Positions 36,905 to 45,352 are shown, counted from the stretch's first letter. The stretch is 64,000 nucleotides of DNA from Comamonas avium (GCF_014836675.1 NZ_JACSQK010000006.1:209214-273213); one strand, 5' to 3'. A program made the numbers and translations. The notes: a model not told the origin generated them from the letters alone.

Positions 36905-38227
36905 ATGAATACTGAACCTCAAATTCTCACATCCCCTCTCCGAGCGGTCGTACCGCTCACATCGCGTCGAACCTTGCTTGCCGCAATGGCTGCAACGTCA
37001 GCGTTACCTGCTCTGGCGCAGTTCCGCGTGGAAGTAACCGGCGTTGGCCTCACCCAGCTTCCGATCGCTTTGCCCGCCTTCCGTGGCGAAGAGGGCGCTC
37101 CCCAAAAGATTTCCCAAATCATCCGTGCCGATTTGGAGCGCAGCGGTCAATTTCGCAATGTTGATGCAGCAGGCGTGGCGCTGGATGAAACTTCGCGCCC
37201 TGAGATGGCCCAGTGGCGCCAGCGTGCCGCTGATGCACTCGTTACCGGAAGCGTGACACGTTTGGCAGATGGCCGTTTTGACGTGCGATTCCGTTTGTGG
37301 GATGTTGTCAAAGGTCAGGATCTGGGTGGACAGGGGTTTGCAGTCACGCAGGCTGATCTGCGCTTGGTTGCTCACCGTATCGCTGATTTCGTTTACGAAA
37401 AACTCACCGGTGAACGCGGCATCTTCTCGACACGCATTGCATACGTAACCAAAGCTGGCAAACGCTATGTGCTGTGGGTGGCAGATGCGGATGGTGAAAA
37501 TGCCCAGTCTGCGCTGTCGAGCAGCGAACCCATCATTTCTCCGGCATGGTCGCCCAACGGCGGCGAGCTGGCATATGTGTCATTTGAAGCACGCAAGCCC
37601 GTGGTCTACGTGCACGATGTAGCCAGTGGTCGCCGTCGTCTGGTGGCCAACTTCCGCGGATCTAACAGCGCACCAGCTTGGGCTCCAGATGGTGCGACTT
37701 TGGCAGTAACGCTGACGCGTGATGGACTTTCGCAGCTTTATCGCATCAGCTCGCATGGCGGACAGCCCACACGGCTGACACAAAGCAACGGTATCGACAC
37801 AGAACCCGCCTTCTCTGCCGATGGTAAAACCGTTTACTTTGTCAGTGATCGTGGCGGCTCGCCACAAATTTACAAAGTGGCAGCCACGGGCGGGTCCGCG
37901 CAGCGCGTGACCTTCTCCGGAAACTACAACATTTCGCCTACCGTCAGCCCTGATGGCCGGTGGTTGGCCTACATATCACGCGTAGGTGGTGCATTTAAGC
38001 TGTTCGTCATGGAGCTGGAGTCGGGTAATGCCACTTCCGTCACCGACACTTCTGATGATGAAAGCCCAAGCTTTGCGCCCAACAGCCGTCTAATCGTTTA
38101 CGCGACCAAGCAAGGGGGCCGTGAAGCATTGATGACAACCACTTTGGATGGCAAGATCAAAGCGCGATTGGCTGGGCAGGGCGGTGAAATTCGTGAACCT
38201 GACTGGGGTCCTTATCAAAAATATTGA
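36905..38227 (+). CDS. tolB: Tol-Pal system protein TolB
   Basis: This 440-aa periplasmic protein has a signal peptide (S-R-R-T-L-L-A-A-M then cleavage after L-A-Q), an N-terminal alpha/beta domain and a six-bladed WD-like propeller (repeats such as I-S-P-A-W-S-P-N-G and P-T-V-S-P-D-G-R). TolB links Pal to TolA and OmpF-type porins in outer-membrane constriction. It starts a tolB-pal-cpoB unit. tolQRA, normally just upstream, are absent, and msbA lies there instead. Confidence 0.94.
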   Translation: MNTEPQILTSPLRAVVPLTSRRTLLAAMAATSALPALAQFRVEVTGVGLTQLPIALPAFRGEEGAPQKISQIIRADLERSGQFRNVDAAGVALDETSRPEMAQWRQRAADALVTGSVTRLADGRFDVRFRLWDVVKGQDLGGQGFAVTQADLRLVAHRIADFVYEKLTGERGIFSTRIAYVTKAGKRYVLWVADADGENAQSALSSSEPIISPAWSPNGGELAYVSFEARKPVVYVHDVASGRRRLVANFRGSNSAPAWAPDGATLAVTLTRDGLSQLYRISSHGGQPTRLTQSNGIDTEPAFSADGKTVYFVSDRGGSPQIYKVAATGGSAQRVTFSGNYNISPTVSPDGRWLAYISRVGGAFKLFVMELESGNATSVTDTSDDESPSFAPNSRLIVYATKQGGREALMTTTLDGKIKARLAGQGGEIREPDWGPYQKY

Positions 38228-38299
38228 ATTTACGTAAACCTTTGTGAATGGCTTGCGTTCTATTAGTGACCTAGCATACCTAGGCAAGGAGAATTTTTG

Positions 38300-38821
38300 A
38301 TGATTACGTTTAAGCGAGTTTCTATCGCATTGTCTGTAGCTGCCTTGTTGGCTGGCTGCTCTTCCGGCGTGAAGTTGGATGAAAACGCCGCTGCTGGTGC
38401 CAACGGCGGCGCCAACACTTCTGGCGCAGCCAGCGGTGTGGCAGGCGTGGACTTGACCGGTTCCCAAATCGATGCTGACGGCGGCCCTCGCGGCGTTGGC
38501 CGTGTGGTGTACTTTGACTTCGACAGCTTCATTGTGAAGCCGGATGCTCAAGGCCTGGTTGATGCGAATGCACGCTTTATCAAGGCTGACCCTTCGCGCA
38601 AAGTGACTGTTGAAGGTCACACCGACGAGCGCGGTGGCCGTGAATACAACTTGGCATTGGGTCAAAAGCGTGCTGAAGCAGTGCGCCGCTCGCTCAACTT
38701 GCTGGGTGTTAGCGACAACCAGGTTGAAGCGGTGAGCTTCGGTGAAGAAAAGCCTGCGGTATCTGGCAACAACGAAGCTGCCTACTCGCAGAATCGTCGC
38801 GCTGAACTTTCTTACCGTTAA
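38300..38821 (+). CDS. pal: Peptidoglycan-associated lipoprotein Pal
   Basis: This 173-aa lipoprotein has the lipobox L-A-G-C (Cys near residue 20), an Ala/Gly-rich linker and an OmpA-like peptidoglycan-binding domain with E-G-H-T-D-E-R-G and the Asp/Arg pair that binds diaminopimelate. AAGGAG lies about ten bases before the ATG at 38300. It is anchored in the outer membrane and bound by TolB. Confidence 0.95.
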   Translation: MITFKRVSIALSVAALLAGCSSGVKLDENAAAGANGGANTSGAASGVAGVDLTGSQIDADGGPRGVGRVVYFDFDSFIVKPDAQGLVDANARFIKADPSRKVTVEGHTDERGGREYNLALGQKRAEAVRRSLNLLGVSDNQVEAVSFGEEKPAVSGNNEAAYSQNRRAELSYR

Positions 38822-38824
38822 AGC

Positions 38825-39577
38825 ATGAGCATTCGCAATGGATTTTTGCGGATGAATGTTCGTGCACTGGCTGTGATTGGCCTGTGCACGGCATTTGTTC
38901 ATCCTGCATACGCTTTTTTGGAAGATGCGGAAGCGCGTCGTGCCATCTTGGAATTGCGTCAGCGCTTTGATAGCAGTGCTGAGGAAGCCGCACAAATGCG
39001 CCGGGGGATGCTGGATTTGCAGTCGCAAATTGAATCCATGCGCCGCGAAATGGCTCAGCTCAATGGTGCTAAGGAGCAGCTTGAGCGGGAAGTCTCCGAA
39101 ATCCAGCGCCGTCAAAAAGATTTGGCTGCTGGTGTGGATGACCGGCTGCGTAAGTTTGAACCTGTCCGTGTCCAACTGGATGGTCTGGAGTTCACTGCCG
39201 ACCCTGCGGAAAAGCGTGATTTTGACGCTGCGTTGGAGAAGTTCCGCGCAGGCGAGTTCGCAGAGGCACGCAAAACCTTTGCAAGCTTTGTCAATACCTA
39301 TCCAAGTAGCGGCTACGTGCCATCTGCAAGGTTTTGGTTGGGTAACACGCAATACGCAGGGCGTGATTACAAAGAAGCCATTGCCAACTTCCGATCCATG
39401 CTCAAAGCAGCACCTCAGCATGCCCGTGCTGCAGATGCAGCCTTGTCCATTGCGAATTGCCAGCTGGAATTGAAAGACACCAAGGGTGCGGTAAAGACAC
39501 TGCAAGACTTGGTCAAAGACTATCCTGCCTCTGAAGCTGCTTCAACAGCAAAGGAACGTCTTCAGCGTTTGAAGTGA
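38825..39577 (+). CDS. cpoB: Tol-Pal associated coordinator protein CpoB (YbgF)
   Basis: This 250-aa periplasmic protein has a signal peptide (cleavage after A-Y-A), a trimerising coiled coil (about residues 35-95) and three TPR-like repeats (about 130-245, with D-F-D-A-A-L-E-K-F-R-A-G). CpoB couples PBP1B-driven cell-wall synthesis to Tol-Pal constriction. Three bases separate it from pal, and its stop overlaps the start of tcdA. Confidence 0.92.
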   Translation: MSIRNGFLRMNVRALAVIGLCTAFVHPAYAFLEDAEARRAILELRQRFDSSAEEAAQMRRGMLDLQSQIESMRREMAQLNGAKEQLEREVSEIQRRQKDLAAGVDDRLRKFEPVRVQLDGLEFTADPAEKRDFDAALEKFRAGEFAEARKTFASFVNTYPSSGYVPSARFWLGNTQYAGRDYKEAIANFRSMLKAAPQHARAADAALSIANCQLELKDTKGAVKTLQDLVKDYPASEAASTAKERLQRLK

Positions 39578-40401
39578 TGAGTTCATCTGAGATAACAAGC
39601 AACACCATCGCCGGCTTAGCCGGCGATGGTTTTTTTGCAGACGCTGATCTTCAGCGCCGATTTGGTGGGCTGGAGCGCCTCTACGGTGTCGATGGCGCGG
39701 CCCGAATTCGCCAAGCACATGTGGCGGTAGTTGGTGTGGGCGGCGTCGGCTCATGGGCAGTCGAGGCGCTGGCTCGCAGTGGTGTGGGCACGTTGACCTT
39801 GATTGATCTGGACAACGTGGCAGAGTCCAACATCAATCGCCAGATTCATGCGCTGACGGATACGGTGGGTAAAGCCAAAGTCGAAGCAATGCGCGAACGC
39901 ATTGCCCAAATCAATCCACTGTGCACAGTGCACTGCATTGAAGATTTTGTAGAACCTGATAATTGGCCAAAAATTCTGCCCGCAGGTGTGGATGCCGTGA
40001 TCGACGCTTGCGATCAGGTCAAAGCCAAGCTTGCCATGGCGCAATGGGCGCGCCGCAGTAAGTCTATGTTTGTCAGTGTTGGTGCGGCAGGGGGCAAGCG
40101 GCTGGCGCACAAAGTTGAGATCGATGATCTTTCCAAAGTCACGCACGATCCTTTGCTGGCACAACTGCGTTATCGTTTGCGCAAAGAATTCAATGCTCCC
40201 AAAGAGGGCAAGAAAATAGGCGTAACGACAGTGTTCAGTCGTGAGGCGGTCCAGCAACCCAGTGCTTCATGCCAAGCAGTAGTGACTGACGGTTCATTGA
40301 ATTGCAGTGGCTATGGGTCAGTGGTTGCGGTGACTGCTACATTTGGACAATGCGCTGCAGGCTGGGTCCTGGAGGAAATTGCGAGCAACTTAAAAAAATA
40401 G
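39577..40401 (+). CDS. tcdA: tRNA threonylcarbamoyladenosine dehydratase
   Basis: This 274-aa E1-like enzyme has the ATP-binding G-V-G-G-V-G-S-W and the conserved I-D-L-D-N-V-A-E-S-N-I-N-R. TcdA cyclises t6A at tRNA position 37 to ct6A. The ATG at 39577 overlaps the cpoB stop (TGATG), so it is coupled to the tol-pal unit. A GTG three bases earlier is possible. Confidence 0.9.
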   Translation: MSSSEITSNTIAGLAGDGFFADADLQRRFGGLERLYGVDGAARIRQAHVAVVGVGGVGSWAVEALARSGVGTLTLIDLDNVAESNINRQIHALTDTVGKAKVEAMRERIAQINPLCTVHCIEDFVEPDNWPKILPAGVDAVIDACDQVKAKLAMAQWARRSKSMFVSVGAAGGKRLAHKVEIDDLSKVTHDPLLAQLRYRLRKEFNAPKEGKKIGVTTVFSREAVQQPSASCQAVVTDGSLNCSGYGSVVAVTATFGQCAAGWVLEEIASNLKK

Positions 40402-40482
40402 CACGAATTTGAAAAATCACCAAAAAAGCGATGCTACAATTGATTTATTCGCTGATCAGATGAATAGTTTGATTGGCAGGTA

Positions 40483-40558
40483 GGGCCTTTAGCTCAGTCG
40501 GTAGAGCAGCGGACTTTTAATCCGTTGGTCGCGAGTTCGAATCTCGCAGGGCCCACCA
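40483..40558 (+). tRNA. tRNA-Lys (UUU)
   Basis: A complete 76-nt tRNA starts GGGCCTTTAGCTCAG with anticodon loop CTTTTAA and encoded CCA. Prophage DNA, starting with a terminator and a minus-strand integrase, follows directly, so its 3' half is the likely attachment site. Confidence 0.97.
40518..40558. other. Putative prophage attachment site (attL) in tRNA-Lys 3' end
   Basis: The integrase gene lies 69 bases after the tRNA and points to it, the usual layout for tyrosine-integrase phages that use tRNA 3' ends. The exact core cannot be bounded because attR is outside the window. Confidence 0.6.
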
Positions 40559-40566
40559 AAGATTAC

Positions 40567-40597
40567 AGCCCCGTGTAGCAATACACGGGGCTTTTTC
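40567..40597 (+). terminator. Terminator after tRNA-Lys
   Basis: AGCCCCGTGTA pairs with TACACGGGGCT around a GCAA loop and is followed by TTTTC. It may also belong to the phage side. Confidence 0.85.
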
Positions 40598-40626
40598 TTG
40601 CTCTCATTTTAGTTGTACAGCCGCTT

Positions 40627-41640
40627 TTAAGTGGCTTTTCTTTTGGGCGTTGTGCGGGTTTTTTTGCCTACCAGCCCAACAGCGTTCTGCAGGGTCTTGG
40701 TAGCAAGGTGGCTGTAGCGCTTGGTACTGATTGCAGACTTGTGACCCAACACGCCGCCCACGGTGTAGAGATCGACTCCGGCATTGATCATCTCGCTTGC
40801 TGTGCTGTGGCGCAAATCGTGCAACCGGGCATGGCCATAACCTGCAGCTCGAGCGCCGGCTTTGAATTCCTTGCTCACCGTCCACTTGGTGGGTTTCACT
40901 GGCCATAAGCTAGGGTTGCGCACTACGTGGGCAATTCTGGGGTGAATTGGCACCACGCGTGGCATACCATTTTTAGTGTGTTCGCCCCCCAGCTCAAACA
41001 TATCGCTGCCGAAATGGACCTGGGCCAGGCCAACCTCGGCTGCTCGCATGCCGCTGTAAAAGGCAATCCTGATGGCTGCCCGGGCCTTGCCGGGTTTTAT
41101 CTTTTGGCAGATAGAGAGAAACTCAGCGCGACCAAGATACACGTGGCGCTCGTTGCGCACCTTAGGCATGCTGACCCGCTCTGCAGGATTGCTGTCACCC
41201 AGGTCATGATGCCGCCATGCGTAGCGGCAGGCCGCTCGCAGGTACGACAGGCGGTTTCGCGCTGTTGCCGCAGCCAGTGGTTTTTTGTTGGCGTCCACTG
41301 GCTTGTAGCTCAATGCAATGGCTGGCAAAGCAGAAAAAGGCTTGCCAGCGTAGGCGTCGTAGCAAGCTTTCAACTCTCGCACGATGTTCTCAAAACTCTT
41401 GAGGGCAGGTGCGTGATGCTTGAGATACAGCAGAACCGCATCTTCAATCAGTGGTTCTGGCTTGCTGACGCCAGCCGCAACGGAGTGGAGTCGCTTGGTT
41501 TCTTCGAGGTCGAACTTTTGGGCTTCGGATTTGGTGTAGCCTTTTGGAAGTAGGCGGCTAGCCCGCTGCCGCTGGCCCGCAATAACCTGGTCGAACTCAA
41601 AGCGCCAACGCTGGTTGCGTGCGTCATAACGGATCGGCAT
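40627..41640 (-). CDS. int: Tyrosine-type site-specific integrase
   Basis: This 337-aa recombinase has the catalytic set Arg199 (Y-S-G-M-R-A), Lys223, His274 and Arg277 (H-D-L-R-H), His300 (L-G-H-K-S) and nucleophile Tyr309. The C-terminus is basic. It would integrate and excise the prophage at tRNA-Lys. The start at 41640 follows GAGGAG, which lies inside the overlapping xis gene, so the two are coupled. Confidence 0.93.
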   Translation of the reverse strand: MPIRYDARNQRWRFEFDQVIAGQRQRASRLLPKGYTKSEAQKFDLEETKRLHSVAAGVSKPEPLIEDAVLLYLKHHAPALKSFENIVRELKACYDAYAGKPFSALPAIALSYKPVDANKKPLAAATARNRLSYLRAACRYAWRHHDLGDSNPAERVSMPKVRNERHVYLGRAEFLSICQKIKPGKARAAIRIAFYSGMRAAEVGLAQVHFGSDMFELGGEHTKNGMPRVVPIHPRIAHVVRNPSLWPVKPTKWTVSKEFKAGARAAGYGHARLHDLRHSTASEMINAGVDLYTVGGVLGHKSAISTKRYSHLATKTLQNAVGLVGKKTRTTPKRKAT

Positions 41641-41786
41641 GATTTTTTGTACTCCTCAACATCGGTTTCATCAAAACGCACAGCCGCGCCAAAGCGGTAG
41701 CAATGCAAGCGCCCTGAACGGGCAAGCTCATAAACGGTGCGTTCACTCAGGCCAAGCAGCTTGGCAACAGCTTTAGCGTCAATCAT
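41448..41786 (-). CDS. Excisionase-like helix-turn-helix protein
   Basis: This 112-aa protein has an AlpA/excisionase-type helix-turn-helix at residues 1-50 (A-K-L-L-G-L-S-E-R-T-V-Y-E-L and R-F-D-E-T-D-V). It probably directs excision by bending attachment-site DNA. The last 64 codons overlap the int start by 193 bases in another frame. Such a long overlap is unusual, and the basic, serine-rich tail may be tolerated rather than functional. Confidence 0.75.
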   Translation of the reverse strand: MIDAKAVAKLLGLSERTVYELARSGRLHCYRFGAAVRFDETDVEEYKKSCRSVMTHATSVGALSSTRLLRASGSGLAAYFQKATPNPKPKSSTSKKPSDSTPLRLASASQNH

Positions 41787-41799
41787 TGGACTTCCAGAA

Positions 41800-41832
41800 A
41801 CAAAAAAGCCCGCACGGCATGTACCGGGCAGG
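41800..41832 (-). terminator. Terminator of BRO gene
   Basis: On the minus strand GCCCG/CGGGC with an internal ATG-rich loop leads into six T's. It separates the BRO gene from xis-int. Confidence 0.6.
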
Positions 41833-41855
41833 CTGTTGGGTTAAAGGTTAAATAT

Positions 41856-41888
41856 GCTGTTATCGCTTATGCAGTAAGCGCTAGTAGC
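41856..41888. repeat. REP-like palindromic repeat (copy 3)
   Basis: GCTGTTATCGCTTA (41856-41869) and TAAGCGCTAGTAGC (41875-41888) pair at 11 of 14 positions. It shares the CGCTTA/TAAGCG core with the chromosomal copies, although it lies inside the prophage. Confidence 0.55.
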
Positions 41889-41902
41889 TATTTAATTTGA
41901 AT

Positions 41903-42646
41903 TTATCGCAGCTGCAACTTGCTTTGCGTCAGGCCCTGCGTGCTGGCTTGCTGGGTGCTGCGGCGCTCTTGGGCCTCGGCGTGGTTGGCAAGGCGCTGGG
42001 TGCAGGCAGTGGCAAGGTTGGCCAGCGTGGTGTCGGGCACCATCAGGTCGGTGCGGATGGCCTTGGTCAGTTGCGCCAGCGTCATGGCGAACGTGCCTTC
42101 TTCCAGCGTCTGCACTTGCGGCACCAGTGCGTTGCTGTTGCCCGTAAAGCCCAGCAGCAGGCGGGTGGAGTGGGGCGGCTCACCATCACGTAGCACCGCA
42201 TCAAACACCGCCTGGTACACCTGCGCCGTGGCAGCGTGCGCCAGCTGGCGGGCCAGATCGATGTGGCTGGTGGTTTCTGGCAGCTGGCTGTGGTTGCCGG
42301 ATTGCTGCTCCAGCACATCCAGCACCCATGTGCGAAATTCTTTGGCCACCGAAGTACGGGCAAACATGGCCAGCAGGTGCGCGCCGCGCAGGCTGAAGAT
42401 GCGGACTTCTTTTTTGCGTTTGCTGTCGTTGATTCCATTGACCGTCAATTTGACGGTCAATGTCATGTCCTCACGAAACTCTGCGGCGTTGCGCTCGTAG
42501 ATGCGGCTGATTGCATCTTCACGTGCGTAGCCCAAAGCACGTGCAAGGTCGCTGGCTTTAAGCCAGTGCTGACCGTGTTGATCAATGATTTCGAATCGGG
42601 TGGAGCGAAAAGACAGCGCAGATGCGCGGGTGGTGATGTCAGCCAT
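41903..42646 (-). CDS. BRO-N domain antirepressor-like protein
   Basis: This 247-aa protein has an N-terminal BRO-N domain (about residues 10-115, with H-W-L-K-A-S-D-L-A-R-A-L-G-Y and F-S-L-R-G-A-H-L-L-A-M-F-A-R-T) and a helical C-terminus. BRO-N proteins bind DNA and, in phages, often act as antirepressors or regulators. GGAGG lies eight bases before the ATG at 42646. The frame stays open 201 bases upstream through a leader that also has an alternative frame. Confidence 0.8.
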   Translation of the reverse strand: MADITTRASALSFRSTRFEIIDQHGQHWLKASDLARALGYAREDAISRIYERNAAEFREDMTLTVKLTVNGINDSKRKKEVRIFSLRGAHLLAMFARTSVAKEFRTWVLDVLEQQSGNHSQLPETTSHIDLARQLAHAATAQVYQAVFDAVLRDGEPPHSTRLLLGFTGNSNALVPQVQTLEEGTFAMTLAQLTKAIRTDLMVPDTTLANLATACTQRLANHAEAQERRSTQQASTQGLTQSKLQLR

Positions 42647-42930
42647 AGCGGCCTCCGAAGGTTGTGACTTTGCTACAACCACCGCCCATCGCTTCCCAAC
42701 AATTGGCGGTGACTCGAAGGGGTAGGAAGACCGGACAACCTGCGGCAAACCGGCGAGCCTTGCGGCTCCCCCTCCGAGCCACCATAAAACTGGGGCCACA
42801 GACGACAAAGCCGCACGACTGCGGTACAGATGCGGCTTTGTTGTCACCGCAGGTATGTTTCAGGCTTCCCAACCCGATCACGCTTTACTGGCGTGACGGG
42901 GTTGAGTGTAGCGCTACTTCCGCACAGACG
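42647..42930 (-). other. Phage leader region with two overlapping open frames
   Basis: On the minus strand, two frames (start near 42881 and near 42847) are open through this leader, one of them joined in frame to the BRO gene. The DNA has a GAGCC-GCAA-GGCTC hairpin. I recall similar leaders ahead of phage regulatory genes in other proteobacteria, but cannot verify this. It may be a regulatory RNA or leader peptide rather than a protein gene. Confidence 0.4.
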
Positions 42931-42953
42931 CAAAAAAGCCCGCTAAGCGGGCT
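42931..42953 (-). terminator. Terminator of TPR gene
   Basis: On the minus strand AGCCCGC/GCGGGCT with a TTA loop is followed by six T's, 16 bases past the stop of the TPR gene. Confidence 0.85.
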
Positions 42954-42968
42954 GTTGGTGTTTGCTGG

Positions 42969-44825
42969 TTAAGCGGGTGTGGGGTTTTCGTCATCACTGC
43001 TTTGCAGCTTGTTCAGCAGCTGCATTGCGCGGCCAACTACTAATTGGATTTCAGGCTTGCTGTCGTCGGCGTATCTTTGCACGACTAAGTTCAGAGCATT
43101 GATTGCATCTTTGTTGTCGTCTGCGCCCATCAGTGCGGCGCCCTTGTTGAAGAGAGCTTTAGCGACCTGTTGGCGCAAGACTGGGCTGGGGTCGCTTCTA
43201 TACCGTTGGTCAATCAGGTCGCTTATTTTTATTGCTTCTGGGCTACGGCCCAATTGCCAGAGTGCGACACTTTTGTTGAAAAGTGCCTGAGCCACGTGCT
43301 CGCGTAGAGCTATTTCTGGATCGTTGCCATAACGTTGCTCTACTAAATCTGAAGTCTTAATAACGTCTTCGTGACTGCCGGATTTGCCTTGCGCTGTGCT
43401 CTTATTGATAAGTGCCTGAGCGGCTAGTTTGCGCAGCACAGGTTCATCATATTTTCCATAGTACTTTTCCAGTGTGTCAAAGACTTTGATAGCTTCTTCA
43501 TGATGGCCTAATTTCCCAAACGCTGAGCCCTTGTTGCCAAGTGCGCGGGCGAGTGGCTCACGCATTACTGTGCTGCCATCATTGCCATAGCGCTGCTCGA
43601 CTAGGTCATAAACCACAATTGCTTTTTTGTGATGTCCCTGCTGACTGAGTGCATTGCCCTTGATGTTGAGTGCTTGAGCGACTAGCTTGCGTATGGCAGG
43701 GCTTTCATCGCTGGCATAGCGTTTCTCAAATCGGTCGCACAATGCAATCGCTTCTTCGTGGTTTCCTAATTTTTCTAGTGCGACGCCCTTGTTGCAAAGG
43801 GATTGAGCCACAAGTTTGTGCAAAAAAGGGCTGTCATCATTGTCATAGTGCAGTTGCTCTAGCTGCTCAAAGGCCGCGATTGCTTCCTTATGCTCTCCCA
43901 TTAGACCTAGTGCTACGCCTTTGGCGAGAATTGCTTCAGCAGCCAGGTGGAGTAATGCTGAGTTTGGGTTTTTGCGGTAGTGGCTTTCAATCCAGTTATA
44001 GCCTTTGATGGCTTCTTTGTAGTTACCCAGTTGCCTATGTGCACTTGCAGCAGCAAGCATGAACTTAGCGACTTCTTCAGGTGAAAGCTTTTCTTCTGCT
44101 GCTGCTTGAAAAGCGTTTTCAAAGTTGACTAGTGCAGAGTCAAAGCGCTTCTCGCTGTATTCACTTAGGCCACGGACGTAAAAATCTCTGGCGGTGTACT
44201 CATTTTCCGGTTTTGCTTTGAGGGCTTGATTGGCTGCGTTTACTGCTTGTTGGTCAGCGAGGGATGGTTCTGAGGATGTAGAGGCGTCAGGGGAAGTGAT
44301 TTTTAACTGGGCAGCTATTGCGATTTTTTGCCCATCTTCATCCATCTTTCGTTTAGTTTTTTCTGCATGCTCCTCTACTTCTTTTTGAACCGTTTCTACC
44401 TTTTTGCGTAGGTTTTTAATTTCTTCTTTGAACTCAGAGCTGTTATCTGCAAACCATTTTTCTGATATTTCTTCGGCTTCTTGTTTGGCGCGTCCTTTAG
44501 TGGTGAAGTAAGTGCCTAAGCTAGCCAGCAGGGTTAGCACTGTGATTAGTGTTCCAAAAAAGGATATTGAAAAACTCAAGTCACTGATGCGCTTGTCTTG
44601 CATGTCAAACTGTTTGCCATTGACTTGCGTAAAAACGGAAACGTCATTCATCAGCTTCTGATTCTGCTGTTGAAGCTGCTTGATGTCTTCTTGCTGCTGG
44701 GGCGCGGTAGCTTGCAGCGTTTGGACTTGCTGCTGCAATTGCTGAATTTCAGTCGGCTGTTTAGTGGGTGCTGCAGTGGCTATAAAAGCCATGCATAGGC
44801 TGAGGCCCAGCAGGAGTTGGCGCAT
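42969..44825 (-). CDS. Exported, membrane-anchored TPR repeat protein
   Basis: This 618-aa protein has a signal peptide (M-R-Q-L-L-L-G-L, cleavage near A-T-A-A), a Gln-rich coiled coil, a membrane helix (about residues 85-110), a second charged coiled coil and about eight TPR-like repeats of roughly 40 residues (for example A-L-N-I-K-G-N-A-L-S-Q-Q-G-H-H-K-K-A-I-V). Base composition is A+T-richer than the prophage average. No family name can be given. As a stand-alone gene with its own terminator it behaves like a moron, perhaps altering the host envelope or blocking other phages. Confidence 0.75.
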   Translation of the reverse strand: MRQLLLGLSLCMAFIATAAPTKQPTEIQQLQQQVQTLQATAPQQQEDIKQLQQQNQKLMNDVSVFTQVNGKQFDMQDKRISDLSFSISFFGTLITVLTLLASLGTYFTTKGRAKQEAEEISEKWFADNSSEFKEEIKNLRKKVETVQKEVEEHAEKTKRKMDEDGQKIAIAAQLKITSPDASTSSEPSLADQQAVNAANQALKAKPENEYTARDFYVRGLSEYSEKRFDSALVNFENAFQAAAEEKLSPEEVAKFMLAAASAHRQLGNYKEAIKGYNWIESHYRKNPNSALLHLAAEAILAKGVALGLMGEHKEAIAAFEQLEQLHYDNDDSPFLHKLVAQSLCNKGVALEKLGNHEEAIALCDRFEKRYASDESPAIRKLVAQALNIKGNALSQQGHHKKAIVVYDLVEQRYGNDGSTVMREPLARALGNKGSAFGKLGHHEEAIKVFDTLEKYYGKYDEPVLRKLAAQALINKSTAQGKSGSHEDVIKTSDLVEQRYGNDPEIALREHVAQALFNKSVALWQLGRSPEAIKISDLIDQRYRSDPSPVLRQQVAKALFNKGAALMGADDNKDAINALNLVVQRYADDSKPEIQLVVGRAMQLLNKLQSSDDENPTPA

Positions 44826-44915
44826 GTCTATATGGTCGGTTGTCTCTGTTACAACAATTGTAACTAGACAGATTTTGATCTGATGTAAGGGGTGGGTCAC
44901 CCTCCCGGGCTACGT

Positions 44916-44935
44916 TTGAAGTTCCACAACTTCAA
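44916..44935. promoter_or_regulatory. Palindrome upstream of 71-aa gene
   Basis: TTGAAGTT-CCAC-AACTTCAA is a perfect 8-bp inverted repeat just before the 71-aa gene. A close variant occurs at 49869-49888. On the minus strand both can encode a W-N-x-K segment of a leader frame. Confidence 0.5.
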
Positions 44936-44951
44936 CCCGAGAGGGCTACCC

Positions 44952-45167
44952 ATGGCAAATCAATTTGAACCAGACCAACTGGCTGCTGCAGAACTGGCTG
45001 ATCGCTACATTGAGATCGTGCTTTCGACCAAGCCTGAACTTTTGCTTTCGAACCACTCTGCAGGTGATGGAACGGGTGAGCTATACGCTAAAAGGCTGCT
45101 CGAATTCAGAGAAACGCTTATTGATGGTTTGGCTGAGCAGCCACTGACTGATGTTGAGGAGGATTGA
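44952..45167 (+). CDS. Small phage protein (71 aa)
   Basis: This 71-aa acidic protein (starts MANQFEPDQ) has no recognisable domain and no membrane segment. GAGGG at 44940-44944 is its probable ribosome-binding site. It is one of the few plus-strand genes in the left arm and ends by overlapping the convergent 55-aa gene by 50 bases. Confidence 0.6.
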   Translation: MANQFEPDQLAAAELADRYIEIVLSTKPELLLSNHSAGDGTGELYAKRLLEFRETLIDGLAEQPLTDVEED

Positions 45168-45285
45168 TCTCTTCCTTGCACGCCTTGTAGACCTGCGCAA
45201 TTTCTTTGCCGAAGTATTTGCCTTCGTGCCCGTTGCACTTGAACTTGAAAACCGCAATCAACGGCAGCAGTGATTTGATGAACAT
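45118..45285 (-). CDS. Small cysteine-containing phage protein (55 aa)
   Basis: This 55-aa frame starts M-F-I-K-S-L-L-P-L-I-A-V and has two cysteines, C17 and C36, spaced in a basic, glycine-containing stretch. AGGAG lies eight bases before the ATG, with the spacing of a true start. The N-terminal 15 residues are hydrophobic, so it could be exported, with the cysteines forming a disulphide. Similar small proteins occur in phage accessory regions. Its function is unknown. Confidence 0.55.
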   Translation of the reverse strand: MFIKSLLPLIAVFKFKCNGHEGKYFGKEIAQVYKACKEEINPPQHQSVAAQPNHQ

Positions 45286-45310
45286 GTGAAGGTCTCCTGA
45301 GTGAAGGTGT

Positions 45311-45352
45311 AAAACAAAAGCCCACGCGGCGCGGTGCCGGGTGGGCTTTTTT
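45311..45352. terminator. Terminator between small phage genes
   Basis: AAAAGCCCAC pairs with GTGGGCTTTT around a 15-base GC-rich loop. T-runs flank both sides, and it lies 14 bases past the stop of the 86-aa gene. Confidence 0.75.

Noticed and set aside
38090..39505. Long minus-strand open frame (471 codons) opposite tolB, pal and cpoB
   Set aside because: All three plus-strand genes are well-known families over the whole stretch; the opposite frame has no family resemblance and no start signal, so it is a shadow frame.
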